A stretch of DNA of 64,000 nt from Candidatus Palauibacter soopunensis (GTDB lineage Bacteria; Gemmatimonadota; Gemmatimonadetes; Palauibacterales; Palauibacteraceae): NCBI RefSeq assembly GCF_947581735.1, contig NZ_CANPVT010000001.1, positions 19,703-83,702 of the forward strand, given 5' to 3'. Below, in pieces: positions 17,421 through 26,693 of the stretch. The notes beneath the pieces were generated by a model. That model was not told the DNA's origin, searched no databases, and was given only the letters and a program-made list of their open reading frames with translations. Within the stretch, counting starts at the first letter, position 1. Every line of letters begins with the position of its first letter. The position numbers and the translations under genes were made by a program.

Positions 17421-19687
17421 GGTCCCGACCTCGGTCCCGGCCTCTGCATCGTCGACACGGCCTGCGCGAGCCCCTGAGCGGTGAGCGTCCCGGCGTGGCG
17501 CCGCCGGCCGAGGAGGATGAGCGGCATGTCCGTCCTCCGCGCCACCTCCAGGGCGAAGGCGCCGATCGCCGGTTCGCCCCGGGCCCGCCGTTCCATCCCC
17601 ATCACCACGAGATCGTGCTCCCGTCCCAGGCGGGCGACCGGTGCCGCGGGGTCGTCCGTGTGCTCGAAGGCGACGTCATACGGACCCGCCGCCTCATCCC
17701 GCGCGAGTTGCCGGACGGTGCGCTCGACCCTTCGCCGCCGGTCGGGGGAAGCGTCGGGCGGGAGCGTACACAGGAACGTGACGGACCGCTCGGAGGATCG
17801 CGCCAGACTCCCGAGCAGACGGGCGCGCAGTTCGCTGTGATCCCGCCGTCCCTTCACGGGCAGGAGAATGCGTCTCGCCTCCTCGATCCGCCAGCGGAGC
17901 GGCGCCCGCACGATGACCACGTCCGCCGCGATCCTCGAGATGAGGCCTTCGAGCCGCGATTCCACTCCGGGCTCCGTGAGTCGCGGCAGACCCACGAGTA
18001 CCGTTTCGCACGTCTGGCTGTTGGCCACGCGGGCGATCTCGCCCCACACATCCGACGCGATCGTGAACAGCGTCTCCGGCAGGACCGCGTCCTCGAGTCC
18101 GCGCCCCACGGACTCGCCCAGGATGTCCTTCGCGTCCCGCACCGCCGCGTCGCGGGAGCCGGCGGGCCGTCCCTCTCTCGGAATCACCGACAGCAGCAGG
18201 ATCCGGCCGACGCTCGGGGCGCGCACGGTCGCGGCCACGTCGACGAGGCTCGCCGCGCTGGCGGGATTCCCGATCGGCACGAGGACGAGCGGGCTGCGGC
18301 CGCGGAGGCGGGCGAGGTCCGGATCCCGCGCCTGGGCGCTCGCGTCGGCGAGACGGGCACCGGGCGCGAGCAGGATCAGGTAGAGCGCCACGCCGAGGCC
18401 GAGCCACAGCGCGACGACCCGTCCCGCCTCCGGCACGGCGATGGCCTGGAAGATCGCCAGCCCCAGGCAGAGGGCGGCGCCGACGGCCGGGAGCGCCGCC
18501 GGCCGCGGGTGGCCGGAGCGCCGCCGCGCAAGCATCGCGGCCCAATGGACCATCGCGAACGAGATGAGGAAGATGAGGCTCGACGCGGCGCCCGCGGAGG
18601 CGACGTTCCCCACCGCGACGGCGATCAGCGTCATCATCGCCCCCGTCGCGACGACGGCGACAGCGGGCGTCCCGGTCCGCCCCCGCATCTCTCCCACCTG
18701 GTGCGGGAGCGTCCGGTCGCGCGCCATCGAGAACGCGACGCGCGAGGCCCCGAACAGGTTCGCCTGCAGCGCGGACAGCATCGACAGGAGTCCGGCGCCG
18801 ATGACGAACCAGTAGCCGGCCGGCCCCATGAAGCGCTCGGCGGCCTCGGCCACGAGCCCCTCGGTGTTCGCCCGCGCCGCGGCCTGAATCCCCTCGGAAG
18901 GCGCGCCGACGGTCGCGACGATGACGAGAAGGGGGATGTAGACGACGAGTGCGATCCCGAGCGACAGGTACATCGCGCGAGGCACCGTGCGGCGGGAGTC
19001 CCGGACTTCTCCGCCCACGGCGGCGATGAGGTCGAACCCCTGCAGGGCGATGAAGGTGTAGCCCATGGCCTGCAGAAGGCCGAGCGAGCCTTCCGGGGCG
19101 AACGGGCTCAGGCGCCCCAGCGTCTCGGCGGGAGAGCCGGCGGAACCGACGAGCCACGCGATGAAGCCCCCGGCGATGAGGACCGCGAACACGATCACCT
19201 TGCCGATCGTGGCCGCGTTGCCCCCGCCGGCGCTGCGCTGAACGAGGAGGAGCGAGTAGACGGCGACGGCCCCGACCGCGAACGCGATCTGCGTGCGGCC
19301 CTGACCGATCCAGTCCCATGAGGCGCCCAGCGCGGGGCCCAGGCGCTGCAAGCCCTCGATGAGGAAGGCGGCGAAGCCCAGCGCGTAGAGGACGCCGGCC
19401 ACGATGGAGGCGAACCACACCACCCATCCGACCACGAAGGCGACCTCGATCGAGAGCACCTTCTTCGCATACGTGTAGATGCCGCCGGATTCCGGGAAGC
19501 GGCGCGCGAGGCGGGCGAAGCTCATCGCGGTGAGGAACGCGATCCCCCCGTTGAGGCCGAAGGCGAGGATCGCGGCGGGACCCGCGGACGCGAACGCGAC
19601 GCCGGCGAGCGCGAGAATCCCGCCCCCCACGATCGCGCCGACTCCGAGCGCCGTCGCGCCGTAGAGTCCCAGATGCCGTTCGCTCAT
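17417..19687 (-). CDS. APC-family amino-acid permease fused to universal stress protein domains
   Basis: From ATG 19687 the protein is 756 residues. Residues 5-430 form an APC amino-acid transporter. GVGAIVGGGILAL in helix 1 is the substrate-binding break of the family, and about twelve helices follow. Residues about 460-735 contain two tandem Usp-like modules (SPLVLVPIGNPASAASLVDVA and ARRILLPVKGRRDHSEL); the glycine pattern of the second is only partly kept. Usp domains bind ATP or AMP and presumably tune transport to energy status. The frame continues upstream to 19855, but that part has no protein character and the ATG fits the family start. The stop overlaps the SLC13 start, giving a two-transporter operon in which both members carry cytoplasmic ligand-sensing domains. 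Confidence 0.88.
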   Translation of the reverse strand: MSERHLGLYGATALGVGAIVGGGILALAGVAFASAGPAAILAFGLNGGIAFLTAMSFARLARRFPESGGIYTYAKKVLSIEVAFVVGWVVWFASIVAGVLYALGFAAFLIEGLQRLGPALGASWDWIGQGRTQIAFAVGAVAVYSLLLVQRSAGGGNAATIGKVIVFAVLIAGGFIAWLVGSAGSPAETLGRLSPFAPEGSLGLLQAMGYTFIALQGFDLIAAVGGEVRDSRRTVPRAMYLSLGIALVVYIPLLVIVATVGAPSEGIQAAARANTEGLVAEAAERFMGPAGYWFVIGAGLLSMLSALQANLFGASRVAFSMARDRTLPHQVGEMRGRTGTPAVAVVATGAMMTLIAVAVGNVASAGAASSLIFLISFAMVHWAAMLARRRSGHPRPAALPAVGAALCLGLAIFQAIAVPEAGRVVALWLGLGVALYLILLAPGARLADASAQARDPDLARLRGRSPLVLVPIGNPASAASLVDVAATVRAPSVGRILLLSVIPREGRPAGSRDAAVRDAKDILGESVGRGLEDAVLPETLFTIASDVWGEIARVANSQTCETVLVGLPRLTEPGVESRLEGLISRIAADVVIVRAPLRWRIEEARRILLPVKGRRDHSELRARLLGSLARSSERSVTFLCTLPPDASPDRRRRVERTVRQLARDEAAGPYDVAFEHTDDPAAPVARLGREHDLVVMGMERRARGEPAIGAFALEVARRTDMPLILLGRRRHAGTLTAQGLAQAVSTMQRPGPRSGP

Positions 19688-19869
19688 CCCCGAGTCCCTG
19701 GAGGTGCCGGCCGCTGGTGCCGGCCGCCGTGCCGTAACGGTGCTGCAGGCGGTGCCCGTTGTTTCCGCCGGAAGGCCCGCTAATCTTGGGGCCCACCCCG
19801 ACAATGTCACCCCGACCTCGACACTGAGCCGGCAACCCCGACACGGACCCGACACCCGGCGGAGCGCGA

Positions 19870-21147
19870 GTGAACGCCCCAGCCCTCTTCTCCAGACGGT
19901 CTCTCGAACTCCAGGCGCGCGTGCGCGAGTTCATGGAGGCGCACGTCCACCCCAACGAGGAGACCTTCGATCGGGAACTCGAAGCGGCGGAGAACCGGTT
20001 CTCCACGCCTCCGATCCTCAAGGCGCTGAAGAGCCGGGCGCGCGACGAGGGCCTGTGGAACCTCTTCCTCTCCCCCGACGCGGAGCCCGCGAACGACCCG
20101 GGGGACGCACCGGACGCACCGGGAGACGATTCCGGGAGAGCCTACGGGGCAGGCCTCTCGAACCTCGAGTACGCGCTCATCTGCGAGGTCATGGGACGCG
20201 TGGAATGGGCGCCCGAGGTCTTCAACTGCAACGCGCCCGACACGGGCAACATGGAGACGCTGGCCCGCTACGGGACCCCGGCGCAGCGGAAGGAGTGGCT
20301 CGAACCCCTGCTGGCGGGGGAGATCCGTTCGTCGTTCGCCATGACCGAGCCGGACGTGGCGTCATCGGACGCGACGAACATTCGCTCCTCGATCGTCCGC
20401 GAGGGGGACGAGTGGGTCATCAACGGCCACAAGTGGTGGGCGACGCAGGCCCCCCGGGCCGAGTGCCGGCTGTTCATCTTCATGGGCAAGACGGACCCCG
20501 GCGCGGCGCGCCACCGTCAGCAGTCGATGGTGCTCGTGCCCCGCGACGCCGCCGGCATCGAGGTCGTGCGGCCGCTCGGCGTGTTCGGCTACGACAGCGC
20601 CCCGGTCGGGCACGGCGAGGTGCGCTTCACCGATGTCCGCGTGCCCGCCGGGAACATGCTCCTCGGGCCGGGCCGCGGGTTCGAGATCGCGCAGGGACGC
20701 CTCGGCCCCGGCCGCATTCACCATTGCATGCGGCTCATCGGTGTCGCCGAGCGCGCGATCGAGGACATGGCCGAGCGGGCGAGGACGCGCGTCGCCTTTT
20801 CCGGACCGCTCGCCGAGAAGGGCGCCCTTCGCCATGCGCTCGCCGAGTGCCGCATCGCCGTGGATCAGGCCCGGCTGCTCACCCTCCACGCCGCGCACAT
20901 GATGGACACCGTCGGGAACAAGGCGGCGCGCCGCGAGATCGCGATGATCAAGGTCGTCGCGCCGCGCATGGCCTGCCGCGTCCTCGATCAGGCGATCCAG
21001 GTCCACGGCGCCCTCGGCGTGAGCCCCGACACGTGGCTCGCCGCGGCCTACGCGCACTCGCGCACGTTGCGCCTCGCCGACGGCCCGGACGAGGTCCACC
21101 TCGAGGCGCTCGCGAAGCTGGAACTGCGGGGACCGCGGGAGCAGTAG
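19870..21147 (+). CDS. Acyl-CoA dehydrogenase
   Basis: The 425-residue flavoprotein starts at GTG 19870. It has the three-part ACAD layout: an N-terminal helical domain, a middle beta domain with [15 protein letters not shown] and GHKWW (FAD and substrate contacts), and a C-terminal helical domain ending in [15 protein letters not shown]...R. The long N-terminus and the HKWWATQA motif resemble the ACAD10/11-type dehydrogenases of long or branched substrates. It converges on the phosphotransferase gene (15-base gap). That gene belongs to the ACAD10/11 N-terminal kinase family, so the two probably work together: the kinase phosphorylates a hydroxyacyl-CoA and the dehydrogenase-like enzyme eliminates phosphate. 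That division of labour is known for mammalian ACAD10/11 and is inferred here. Confidence 0.9.
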   Translation: MNAPALFSRRSLELQARVREFMEAHVHPNEETFDRELEAAENRFSTPPILKALKSRARDEGLWNLFLSPDAEPANDPGDAPDAPGDDSGRAYGAGLSNLEYALICEVMGRVEWAPEVFNCNAPDTGNMETLARYGTPAQRKEWLEPLLAGEIRSSFAMTEPDVASSDATNIRSSIVREGDEWVINGHKWWATQAPRAECRLFIFMGKTDPGAARHRQQSMVLVPRDAAGIEVVRPLGVFGYDSAPVGHGEVRFTDVRVPAGNMLLGPGRGFEIAQGRLGPGRIHHCMRLIGVAERAIEDMAERARTRVAFSGPLAEKGALRHALAECRIAVDQARLLTLHAAHMMDTVGNKAARREIAMIKVVAPRMACRVLDQAIQVHGALGVSPDTWLAAAYAHSRTLRLADGPDEVHLEALAKLELRGPREQ

Positions 21148-21162
21148 GCGTCGCGGCGGGCC

Positions 21163-22221
21163 TCAGGCGCGGCGGGCGAAGCTCCAGCCGGCTTCCGCCA
21201 GCATCGGCGCCTTCGCCCCGACTTCCAGCGCGTTCCGCGAACTCGCGTTGCCCTGGATCGCCCGCGCGTACACGCCCTGGCAGATCGAGGCGAGGCGGAA
21301 GAGGCCGAAGGCCATGAAGAACTCCCAGTCCGGCACCCCGTCGCGTCCCGTCCGCCGGCAGTACGCGGCCACGTAGTCCTCCTCCGACGGAATCCCCAGC
21401 GCCTCGCAGTCGATCTCCCCCAGCCCCTTCCACAGGGGCCCCTCGGGCAGGTGGTACGTCATGCAGTTGTAGGCGAGGTCGGCCAGCGGGTGGCCCAGCG
21501 TCGACAGTTCCCAGTCCACGATGGCGAGCACCCGCGGATCCGTCGGGTGGAGGATCATGTTGTCGAGCCGGTAATCGCCATGCGCGATCGTCGTCTCCCC
21601 CTGGGACGCGTCGCTGGCGGGAATATGCGCGGGGAGCCACTCGACGAGCGCCTCCATGGTCGGGATCGGGTCGGTCCGCGCCGCCTCGTACTGTCTCGTC
21701 CAGACGGAAATCTGTCGCGCGACGTAGTCCGACGGTTTTCCGTAGTCCCCCAGACCGACGGCCGCCCAGTCGACCGCATGGAGCCGCGCCAGAGCTTCGT
21801 TCATCGCGTCGTAGATCGCCGCCCGTTCGGCGGGAGACTCGACCTCGGGCAACGCCGGGGCCGCTGGCACGCGCCCCTCCACGTGCTCCATGACGAAGAA
21901 CGCCTGCCCGATCACGCCGGGGTCCTCGCACAGGTGAATCATCCCCGGCACCGGCACGCCGGTGTCCGCGAGCGCCTTCATCACGCGGTATTCCCGTTCG
22001 ACGAGGTGCGCGGAGGGCAGCAGCTCGCCCGGCGGCTTCTTCCTCAGGACGAAGTACTGCCCCCCCGCTTCGAGGCGATAGGTGGGGTTGGACTGGCCGC
22101 CCTGGTACTGGAGCGCCGTCAGCCCGCCCGCGAACTCCCGCAGACCGCGGGCCCGCAGGTAGCCGGCAAGTCGCCGCGCATCGAAGCGGTGCGTCTCCGT
22201 AACAGGTCCCAGGGTGGCCAA
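21163..22221 (-). CDS. Aminoglycoside-phosphotransferase-fold kinase (ACAD10/11 N-domain type)
   Basis: The 352-residue protein starts at TTG 22221 with GGAGA about ten bases upstream; no other start fits. The kinase fold is clear. YFVLRKKPPG carries the ATP-binding lysine, HGDYRLDNMI is the Brenner catalytic loop with Asp, and IVDWELSTLGHPLADLAY holds the metal-binding Asp. This subgroup phosphorylates 4-hydroxyacyl-CoAs in ACAD10/11 proteins. It is last in the minus-strand operon after the Rieske oxygenase beta subunit (27-base gap) and faces the acyl-CoA dehydrogenase gene. A sugar or choline kinase role is possible but less consistent with the neighbours. Confidence 0.87.
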   Translation of the reverse strand: MATLGPVTETHRFDARRLAGYLRARGLREFAGGLTALQYQGGQSNPTYRLEAGGQYFVLRKKPPGELLPSAHLVEREYRVMKALADTGVPVPGMIHLCEDPGVIGQAFFVMEHVEGRVPAAPALPEVESPAERAAIYDAMNEALARLHAVDWAAVGLGDYGKPSDYVARQISVWTRQYEAARTDPIPTMEALVEWLPAHIPASDASQGETTIAHGDYRLDNMILHPTDPRVLAIVDWELSTLGHPLADLAYNCMTYHLPEGPLWKGLGEIDCEALGIPSEEDYVAAYCRRTGRDGVPDWEFFMAFGLFRLASICQGVYARAIQGNASSRNALEVGAKAPMLAEAGWSFARRA

Positions 22222-22248
22222 CAGGTGTCTCCGTCCGGACGGGGCGAT

Positions 22249-22743
22249 TCAGAGGATGATGCTCACCGCACCGTGCCAGGCGAGGTCTTCCAGATCGAGC
22301 ACCGCGCGGCGGTAGGCGATTCTCAAGTTTCCGCCGTTCCTCCTGAGGATGTACTCGATGGCGCCGACGTAAGGCGCTCCCTCGCCGCTACGGAACCGGT
22401 AAACCAGCACGTTTGCGGAAACCCGGAGTTCCCCGTCGCCGCTTTCTTCAACCCTCACGTTCGAAACGAAGCGGCGGGTCCGCGACCGCGGAGACTCGCG
22501 GTGCGAATGTCGGCTGTTCAGCCGCTCGACCCGGGCGCGCAGGCGGACGATGTCGTCGTCGATGAACACGAGATCGCACGCGGGATCCCCTTCCGGCAGA
22601 TCCGTGGAGGGAACCACGTACCGGGCGTCGTCCGAGAACAGGTCGACCCACTCGTCCAATCTCCACTCGTCCAGAAGCGCCGCTTCCCTGAACAGGAACT
22701 CCTCCACCATCGCGCGTAGCGCGGACCCGCCGTTGCCGGTCAC
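22249..22743 (-). CDS. Aromatic-ring-hydroxylating dioxygenase beta subunit
   Basis: The 164-residue protein starts at GTG 22743, which overlaps the TGA of the alpha-subunit gene. The frame stays open upstream to 22914, but that part lies inside the alpha gene. It has the NTF2-like beta-subunit fold. FLFREAALLDEWRLDEWVDLF opens it, and IDDDIVRLRARVERLN followed by PRSRTRRFVSNV is the signature of ring-hydroxylating beta subunits. Beta subunits are structural partners of the Rieske alpha subunit in an alpha3beta3 oxygenase. Confidence 0.9.
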   Translation of the reverse strand: MTGNGGSALRAMVEEFLFREAALLDEWRLDEWVDLFSDDARYVVPSTDLPEGDPACDLVFIDDDIVRLRARVERLNSRHSHRESPRSRTRRFVSNVRVEESGDGELRVSANVLVYRFRSGEGAPYVGAIEYILRRNGGNLRIAYRRAVLDLEDLAWHGAVSIIL

Positions 22744-24032
22744 TCGTCCAGCCGGTCCTGGACGTTGGTCCTGCTCCGGCCCTGCATGTGGGCGTGCCAC
22801 TGCCGCCAGAATCCCCGCATCTGGAGTTCGTCCGACGTGCCCGGCGAGGGGTTCAGCATGCCCCTCGAGATGTCGGACCATTCGGCCTCGGTGGCGCGGA
22901 AACCGGCTTGACACGATTCGAGGACTTCCACGTCATCCGGCGTGGCGAAGCCGCCCGGTCCGAGGAACGTCAGGTAGCTGTCGAGTCGGGTGGCCAACGC
23001 CGGACCCGACTCCTCCCTGGGCACGAGATGCCAGGCTGTGACCTCCATTCTGTCCGGCGCCACGGGTTCGATATACCGGATGCTGATGGCCACGAAGTCC
23101 ATGATCAGCAGATTCGGATAGATGAGCAGATTTCGCGACGTGTCGGCCATCCGGTAGGTGCGCTCCTCTCCGTACTTCTGCACCAGCCGCCGGCGCACCC
23201 GCGAAATGCGCTCCCTGGCTTCCTCGCCGAAGATCGGGTGCCAGCGGGCGATGGGACGGCCGTTCCGGGAGATGTTCTCCGACACGCAGTGGCCGCCGCC
23301 CAGGGCCTTCGCTACACCGGGGGGACGGGCGGACACCGTGTCTCCGCTGTCGTCCGTCCCGAAGCCGGCGATGTAGTCCACATAGGTTCGATGGGTCGGG
23401 ACCAGGTGGTATCCGTCCAGGCTGTTCTCGGCCAGCAGCTTCCAGTTGGCCTTGATCGTGTACTTGTTGGAACCGGGAACGACCCGCATCCCCTCCTCGG
23501 CCTGGTCGACGACCAGGTCAAGGTAGTCTCTGGCCCCCGCCAGATACGTGACCAGATCTTCGACATCCGGGTTGAAGCTCACGAAATGGAAGCCCCGGTA
23601 GCTGTCGACTCTCGGTGGCGCCTTCAGGCAGAACTCTTTCCGGTCGAAGTCGGGACCGTAGGCATCTTCCCCGGGGACGCCGATCAGATCGCCGTTCGTG
23701 TTGAAAGACCAGGCGTGATAGAAGCACTGCAGGACTCCGGCGTTCCCGGCGTCGCGGCGGCAGATCATAGCGCCGCGGTGCGGACAGGAATTGAGGAACG
23801 CCCGAACCTGCCCGTCTTTACCGCGGACAAAGAACAGCGGCCGGCCGGCTACCGTGCGGCGGCGGTAGTCACCCGGGGCCTCCACTTCCGATTCGTGCCC
23901 GAGGTAGATCCAGCAGCGATCGAGAATCCGTTCCCGTTCCTGCTCGAACAGATCGACGGACGTCATGCACGACCGGTGGACCCTGAACACCCCGCGGTCC
24001 CGGTCGTCGACGATCAGATCCTTGATGTCCAC
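22740..24032 (-). CDS. Rieske [2Fe-2S] ring-hydroxylating oxygenase alpha subunit
   Basis: The 430-residue protein starts at GTG 24032. The Rieske cluster ligands are C83-x-H85 and C103-x-x-H106. The mononuclear iron site is Asp206, His209 and His214 in SLDGYHLVPTH. The rest is the START-like catalytic domain. Together with the beta subunit it should cis-dihydroxylate or monooxygenate an aromatic acid or similar substrate. No ferredoxin or reductase gene is adjacent, so electrons must come from elsewhere. The order is YCII, alpha, beta, phosphotransferase, probably one transcript. It diverges from a sodium:solute symporter that may import the substrate. Confidence 0.93.
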   Translation of the reverse strand: MDIKDLIVDDRDRGVFRVHRSCMTSVDLFEQERERILDRCWIYLGHESEVEAPGDYRRRTVAGRPLFFVRGKDGQVRAFLNSCPHRGAMICRRDAGNAGVLQCFYHAWSFNTNGDLIGVPGEDAYGPDFDRKEFCLKAPPRVDSYRGFHFVSFNPDVEDLVTYLAGARDYLDLVVDQAEEGMRVVPGSNKYTIKANWKLLAENSLDGYHLVPTHRTYVDYIAGFGTDDSGDTVSARPPGVAKALGGGHCVSENISRNGRPIARWHPIFGEEARERISRVRRRLVQKYGEERTYRMADTSRNLLIYPNLLIMDFVAISIRYIEPVAPDRMEVTAWHLVPREESGPALATRLDSYLTFLGPGGFATPDDVEVLESCQAGFRATEAEWSDISRGMLNPSPGTSDELQMRGFWRQWHAHMQGRSRTNVQDRLDE

Positions 24033-24059
24033 CGCTGGTTTGCTAGCAGGGACGCCTCG

Positions 24060-24359
24060 CTACCGGGGACGTCCCGTCATCCAGTCCCAGGCGTGGACAT
24101 GGCATTCGGCGAATACGTCCGCCTTCGCGAAGGGGCTGTCGGCCAGGAACGCGCGCGCCGCCGCGACCGAGGGAGCCTCCATCACGATCAGCCGTCCGAC
24201 GATGCTCTCGCCGTCGTCCGCGAGCGTCGGTCCGCCGTGATGCACGACGACATTCGGGTGGGCCGGATGACTGCCGAGATACTCCAGGAATGCGGGGCGC
24301 GTTTCGTCCCGCGCCTGCGCCGCCCCGGGCTTATCGGTGATGAATGCAGCGACGTACAT
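24060..24359 (-). CDS. YCII-family protein
   Basis: The 99-residue protein starts at ATG 24359 behind AGAGAGGTG. It is a ferredoxin-like alpha/beta protein of the YCII/muconolactone-isomerase-like family. The conserved His is in VVVHHGGPT, near residue 38, and is followed by a GRLIVMEAPS strand and FAKADVF near the C-terminus. It heads the Rieske operon. YCII proteins in aromatic clusters may act as isomerases or dehalogenases of ring-cleavage products. The exact role is not known. Confidence 0.85.
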   Translation of the reverse strand: MYVAAFITDKPGAAQARDETRPAFLEYLGSHPAHPNVVVHHGGPTLADDGESIVGRLIVMEAPSVAAARAFLADSPFAKADVFAECHVHAWDWMTGRPR

Positions 24360-24534
24360 TGACGCACCTCTCTGGCCTGTGCCCATCACGGTTGGTATTC
24401 GACCGCCTCAGGGCCTCAAGCTGCGGTCCCGGTTGGGGTTCACGCAACGCTCGACGGGCGACGGTTGTCAGCGGCGGGTTCCCGGTGGAACGTATGTCGT
24501 CAGCAGTTCCGGTAACACTCGAACGGAGGCGTGA

Positions 24535-26040
24535 ATGCCCTCTCCCGTGATCATCGGCGTCGTGGTCGTCTACCTCCTCTTCCTCCTCGTCATCGGCGTG
24601 TGGGGCGGCAAGGAATCGCACGACGTGAAGGGCTACTACGCCGCGGGCAAGAAGCTCCCGTCGTGGGTCCTCGCCTTCTCGTCCAACGCGACGGGAGAGA
24701 GCGCCTGGCTCCTGCTCGGGCTCACGGGGATCGGGTACGCGCTCGGCATGCACGCGCTGTGGGTCGTCCTCGGCGAGGTGCTCGGCGTCGCGCTCGCGTG
24801 GGCCTTCGTGGCGCGGCCGTTCAAGGCGTTCACCGACCGCTACGGTTCGATCACCGTCCCCGACTACCTCGAGGACCGCTTCCGGGACAAGACGCACAGC
24901 TTCCGGATCGTCGGGGCCGTCATCGTGCTCTCGATGGTCGCCTTCTACGTGGGAGCGCAGCTCACCGCGACCGGGAAGGCGTTCGACTCCTTCCTCGGCA
25001 CCGGCTACGGCGTGGGCGTCGGGCTCGGCCTCGCCGTCGTCCTCTTCTACACCGTCGTGGGCGGATTCAAGGCGGTCGCCTACTCGGACTTCGCCCAGGG
25101 CGTCCTCATGTTCGCGTGCCTCCTCGTCCTGCCCTTCGTCGGCATCGGCGCGGTGGGAGGCTGGGGCGCGCTCATGGACGGGCTGCGGGCGGCCGAGCCT
25201 CTCGCCGTGTTCGAGGGGCTGCAGGCGTCCGGTTCGGACCTCCTGCGGCTCGGCGGCGGGCTGGGACTCACCCCGCTCGGGATCGCGAGCGCGGCCGGCT
25301 TCGTGGGCGTCGGACTCGCGTTCCTCGGCGCCCCGCAGCTCCTGGCGCGCTTCCTCGCGGCGCGCGACCAGCGCGAGATCCGGAAGGCGGGGCCGATCGC
25401 CGTCGGCTGCATCATCGTATTCGACATGGGGGCGGTGTTCACCGGGATGGCCGCCCGCGTCCTCTATCCGGCGCTCGCCGACCCCGAGACGGCGCTCCCC
25501 GCCATGGCCGCGGGACTGCTGCCCGACCTGTTCACCGGCCTCGCCCTCGTCGTCGTCCTCGCCGCCATCATGTCGACGGCCGATTCGCTGCTCATCCTCG
25601 CCTCCTCCGCGGCGGTACGGGACGTCTATCAGAAGATCTTCCGCCCGGACGCCCGGCAGCGGGCGCTCTCCGTGCTGGGGAAGGCCGTGACGGTCGTGCT
25701 CGGCGTGACCGGGCTGCTGCTCGCGCTCACCGCCGAGCGGGCGATCTTCTGGTTCGTCCTCTTCGCGTGGTCCGGCCTCGCGGCGGCGTTCGCCCCGGTT
25801 GTTCTGTGCTCGCTCTTCTGGGCCCGGACGACGCGCGCGGGCGCGCTCGCCGGCATGATCGCCGGTTTCCTCGTGACGATGCTGTGGGTCGTCCTCTTCA
25901 AGGAGGGCTTCTACGACCTGTACGAGATGCTCCCGGGCTTCGCGGCCGGCTTCGCCGTCACGATCGGCGTGAGCCTGTTCACCCGGCCCCCCGAGGGCGC
26001 GGCCGAGGAACTCGCCGCGATCCGCGAGGAGATCAGATAG
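24535..26040 (+). CDS. Sodium:solute symporter (SSS family)
   Basis: The 501-residue protein starts at ATG 24535 with GGAGG upstream. About 13 transmembrane helices are visible. KGYYAAGKKLPSWVLAFSSNATGESAWLLLGLTG is the N-terminal SSS signature, and AAIMSTADSLLILASSAAV near residue 344 is the sodium-site helix of PutP-like symporters. It closely follows the PutP (sodium/proline) layout in length. It is transcribed away from the Rieske oxygenase operon across 175 bases. Uptake of an amino acid or an organic acid is likely; proline itself is not proven. Confidence 0.88.
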   Translation: MPSPVIIGVVVVYLLFLLVIGVWGGKESHDVKGYYAAGKKLPSWVLAFSSNATGESAWLLLGLTGIGYALGMHALWVVLGEVLGVALAWAFVARPFKAFTDRYGSITVPDYLEDRFRDKTHSFRIVGAVIVLSMVAFYVGAQLTATGKAFDSFLGTGYGVGVGLGLAVVLFYTVVGGFKAVAYSDFAQGVLMFACLLVLPFVGIGAVGGWGALMDGLRAAEPLAVFEGLQASGSDLLRLGGGLGLTPLGIASAAGFVGVGLAFLGAPQLLARFLAARDQREIRKAGPIAVGCIIVFDMGAVFTGMAARVLYPALADPETALPAMAAGLLPDLFTGLALVVVLAAIMSTADSLLILASSAAVRDVYQKIFRPDARQRALSVLGKAVTVVLGVTGLLLALTAERAIFWFVLFAWSGLAAAFAPVVLCSLFWARTTRAGALAGMIAGFLVTMLWVVLFKEGFYDLYEMLPGFAAGFAVTIGVSLFTRPPEGAAEELAAIREEIR

Positions 26041-26143
26041 ACATCCGAACCGCTGGCTTCAGGGTTTGGTTCGGAATTTGACATCCGTATCGCGTCATGC
26101 GACACTTTACGGGCGGGTTGAGCACTTTTTCTGGGAGCGGTCG

Positions 26144-26689
26144 GTGAACAAGCGGAGTCCCCTTCACCCCGGGGAGTTCATCAGACTGGAGGTTGTCGAG
26201 TCTCGCGACCTGACTGTGGTCGAGGCGGCGGCGGCGCTCGGCGTCTCGCGCCCCGCGCTGTCGGCCTTCCTGAACGGTCGCTCCGATCTCTCCGGGACGA
26301 TGGCGCTGCGCATCGAAAAGGCGTTCGGGGTAAACGTGGAGCAGCTGATGCGGATGCAGGCGGACTACGACAGCGCCCGGATTCGGAGACGGGAGGACGA
26401 GATCAACGTCGAGCCGTATGGAGTGCAGGCGGTGCGCGAAAAATCGACGCCCTATGAGACTCTTCACGTCGACAACACGGTGATGCGCCGCCTGCGCGAA
26501 GAGGCCGAGCGGCGGCAAACGACCGCGTCCGAACTCCTGGAGGCGGGGCTAAGGCGCGTTCTGGCTGAGCGAGTCCCGGCGGACGCCGGTTCCGACGCGC
26601 TGAAGCCCCTTCCAACCTGGCGCGGTGGCGAACCTCGGGTCGACATCGCCGACCGGGACGCGCTCTACCGCTTGATGGAAGAGGAGTGA
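26144..26689 (+). CDS. Hybrid antitoxin: HigA-type HTH fused to VapB-type domain
   Basis: From GTG 26144 (GGGAG upstream) the protein is 181 residues. Residues 5-95 match HigA antitoxins: HPGEFIRLEVVE, then the helix-turn-helix LTVVEAAAALGVSRPALSAFLNG, then the typical HigA tail ending in REDEINVEPY. Residues about 97-181 match VapB: a ribbon-helix-helix start (YETLHVDNTVMRRLREEAERR) and a toxin-binding tail LPTWRGGEPRVDIADRDALYRLM. A PIN toxin follows 4 bases later, so the VapB half is in its normal position while no HigB gene is seen. An internal GTG (26432) preceded by GGAG eight bases upstream could make an 85-residue VapB alone. The same frame runs further upstream to TTG 26066. Both halves are recognised with confidence; the fusion is unusual. 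Confidence 0.85.
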   Translation: MNKRSPLHPGEFIRLEVVESRDLTVVEAAAALGVSRPALSAFLNGRSDLSGTMALRIEKAFGVNVEQLMRMQADYDSARIRRREDEINVEPYGVQAVREKSTPYETLHVDNTVMRRLREEAERRQTTASELLEAGLRRVLAERVPADAGSDALKPLPTWRGGEPRVDIADRDALYRLMEEE

Positions 26690-26693
26690 GACG

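Noticed and set aside
19703..19727. Two 12-base direct copies of GGTGCCGGCCGC with a 13-base period
   Set aside because: Short and GC-only, in a divergent intergenic region; chance repeats of this kind are expected at this composition.
24465..24497. TTGTCA followed by GTATGT as a promoter of the symporter gene
   Set aside because: The spacer is 21 bases, beyond the usual range, and the -10 match is weak.
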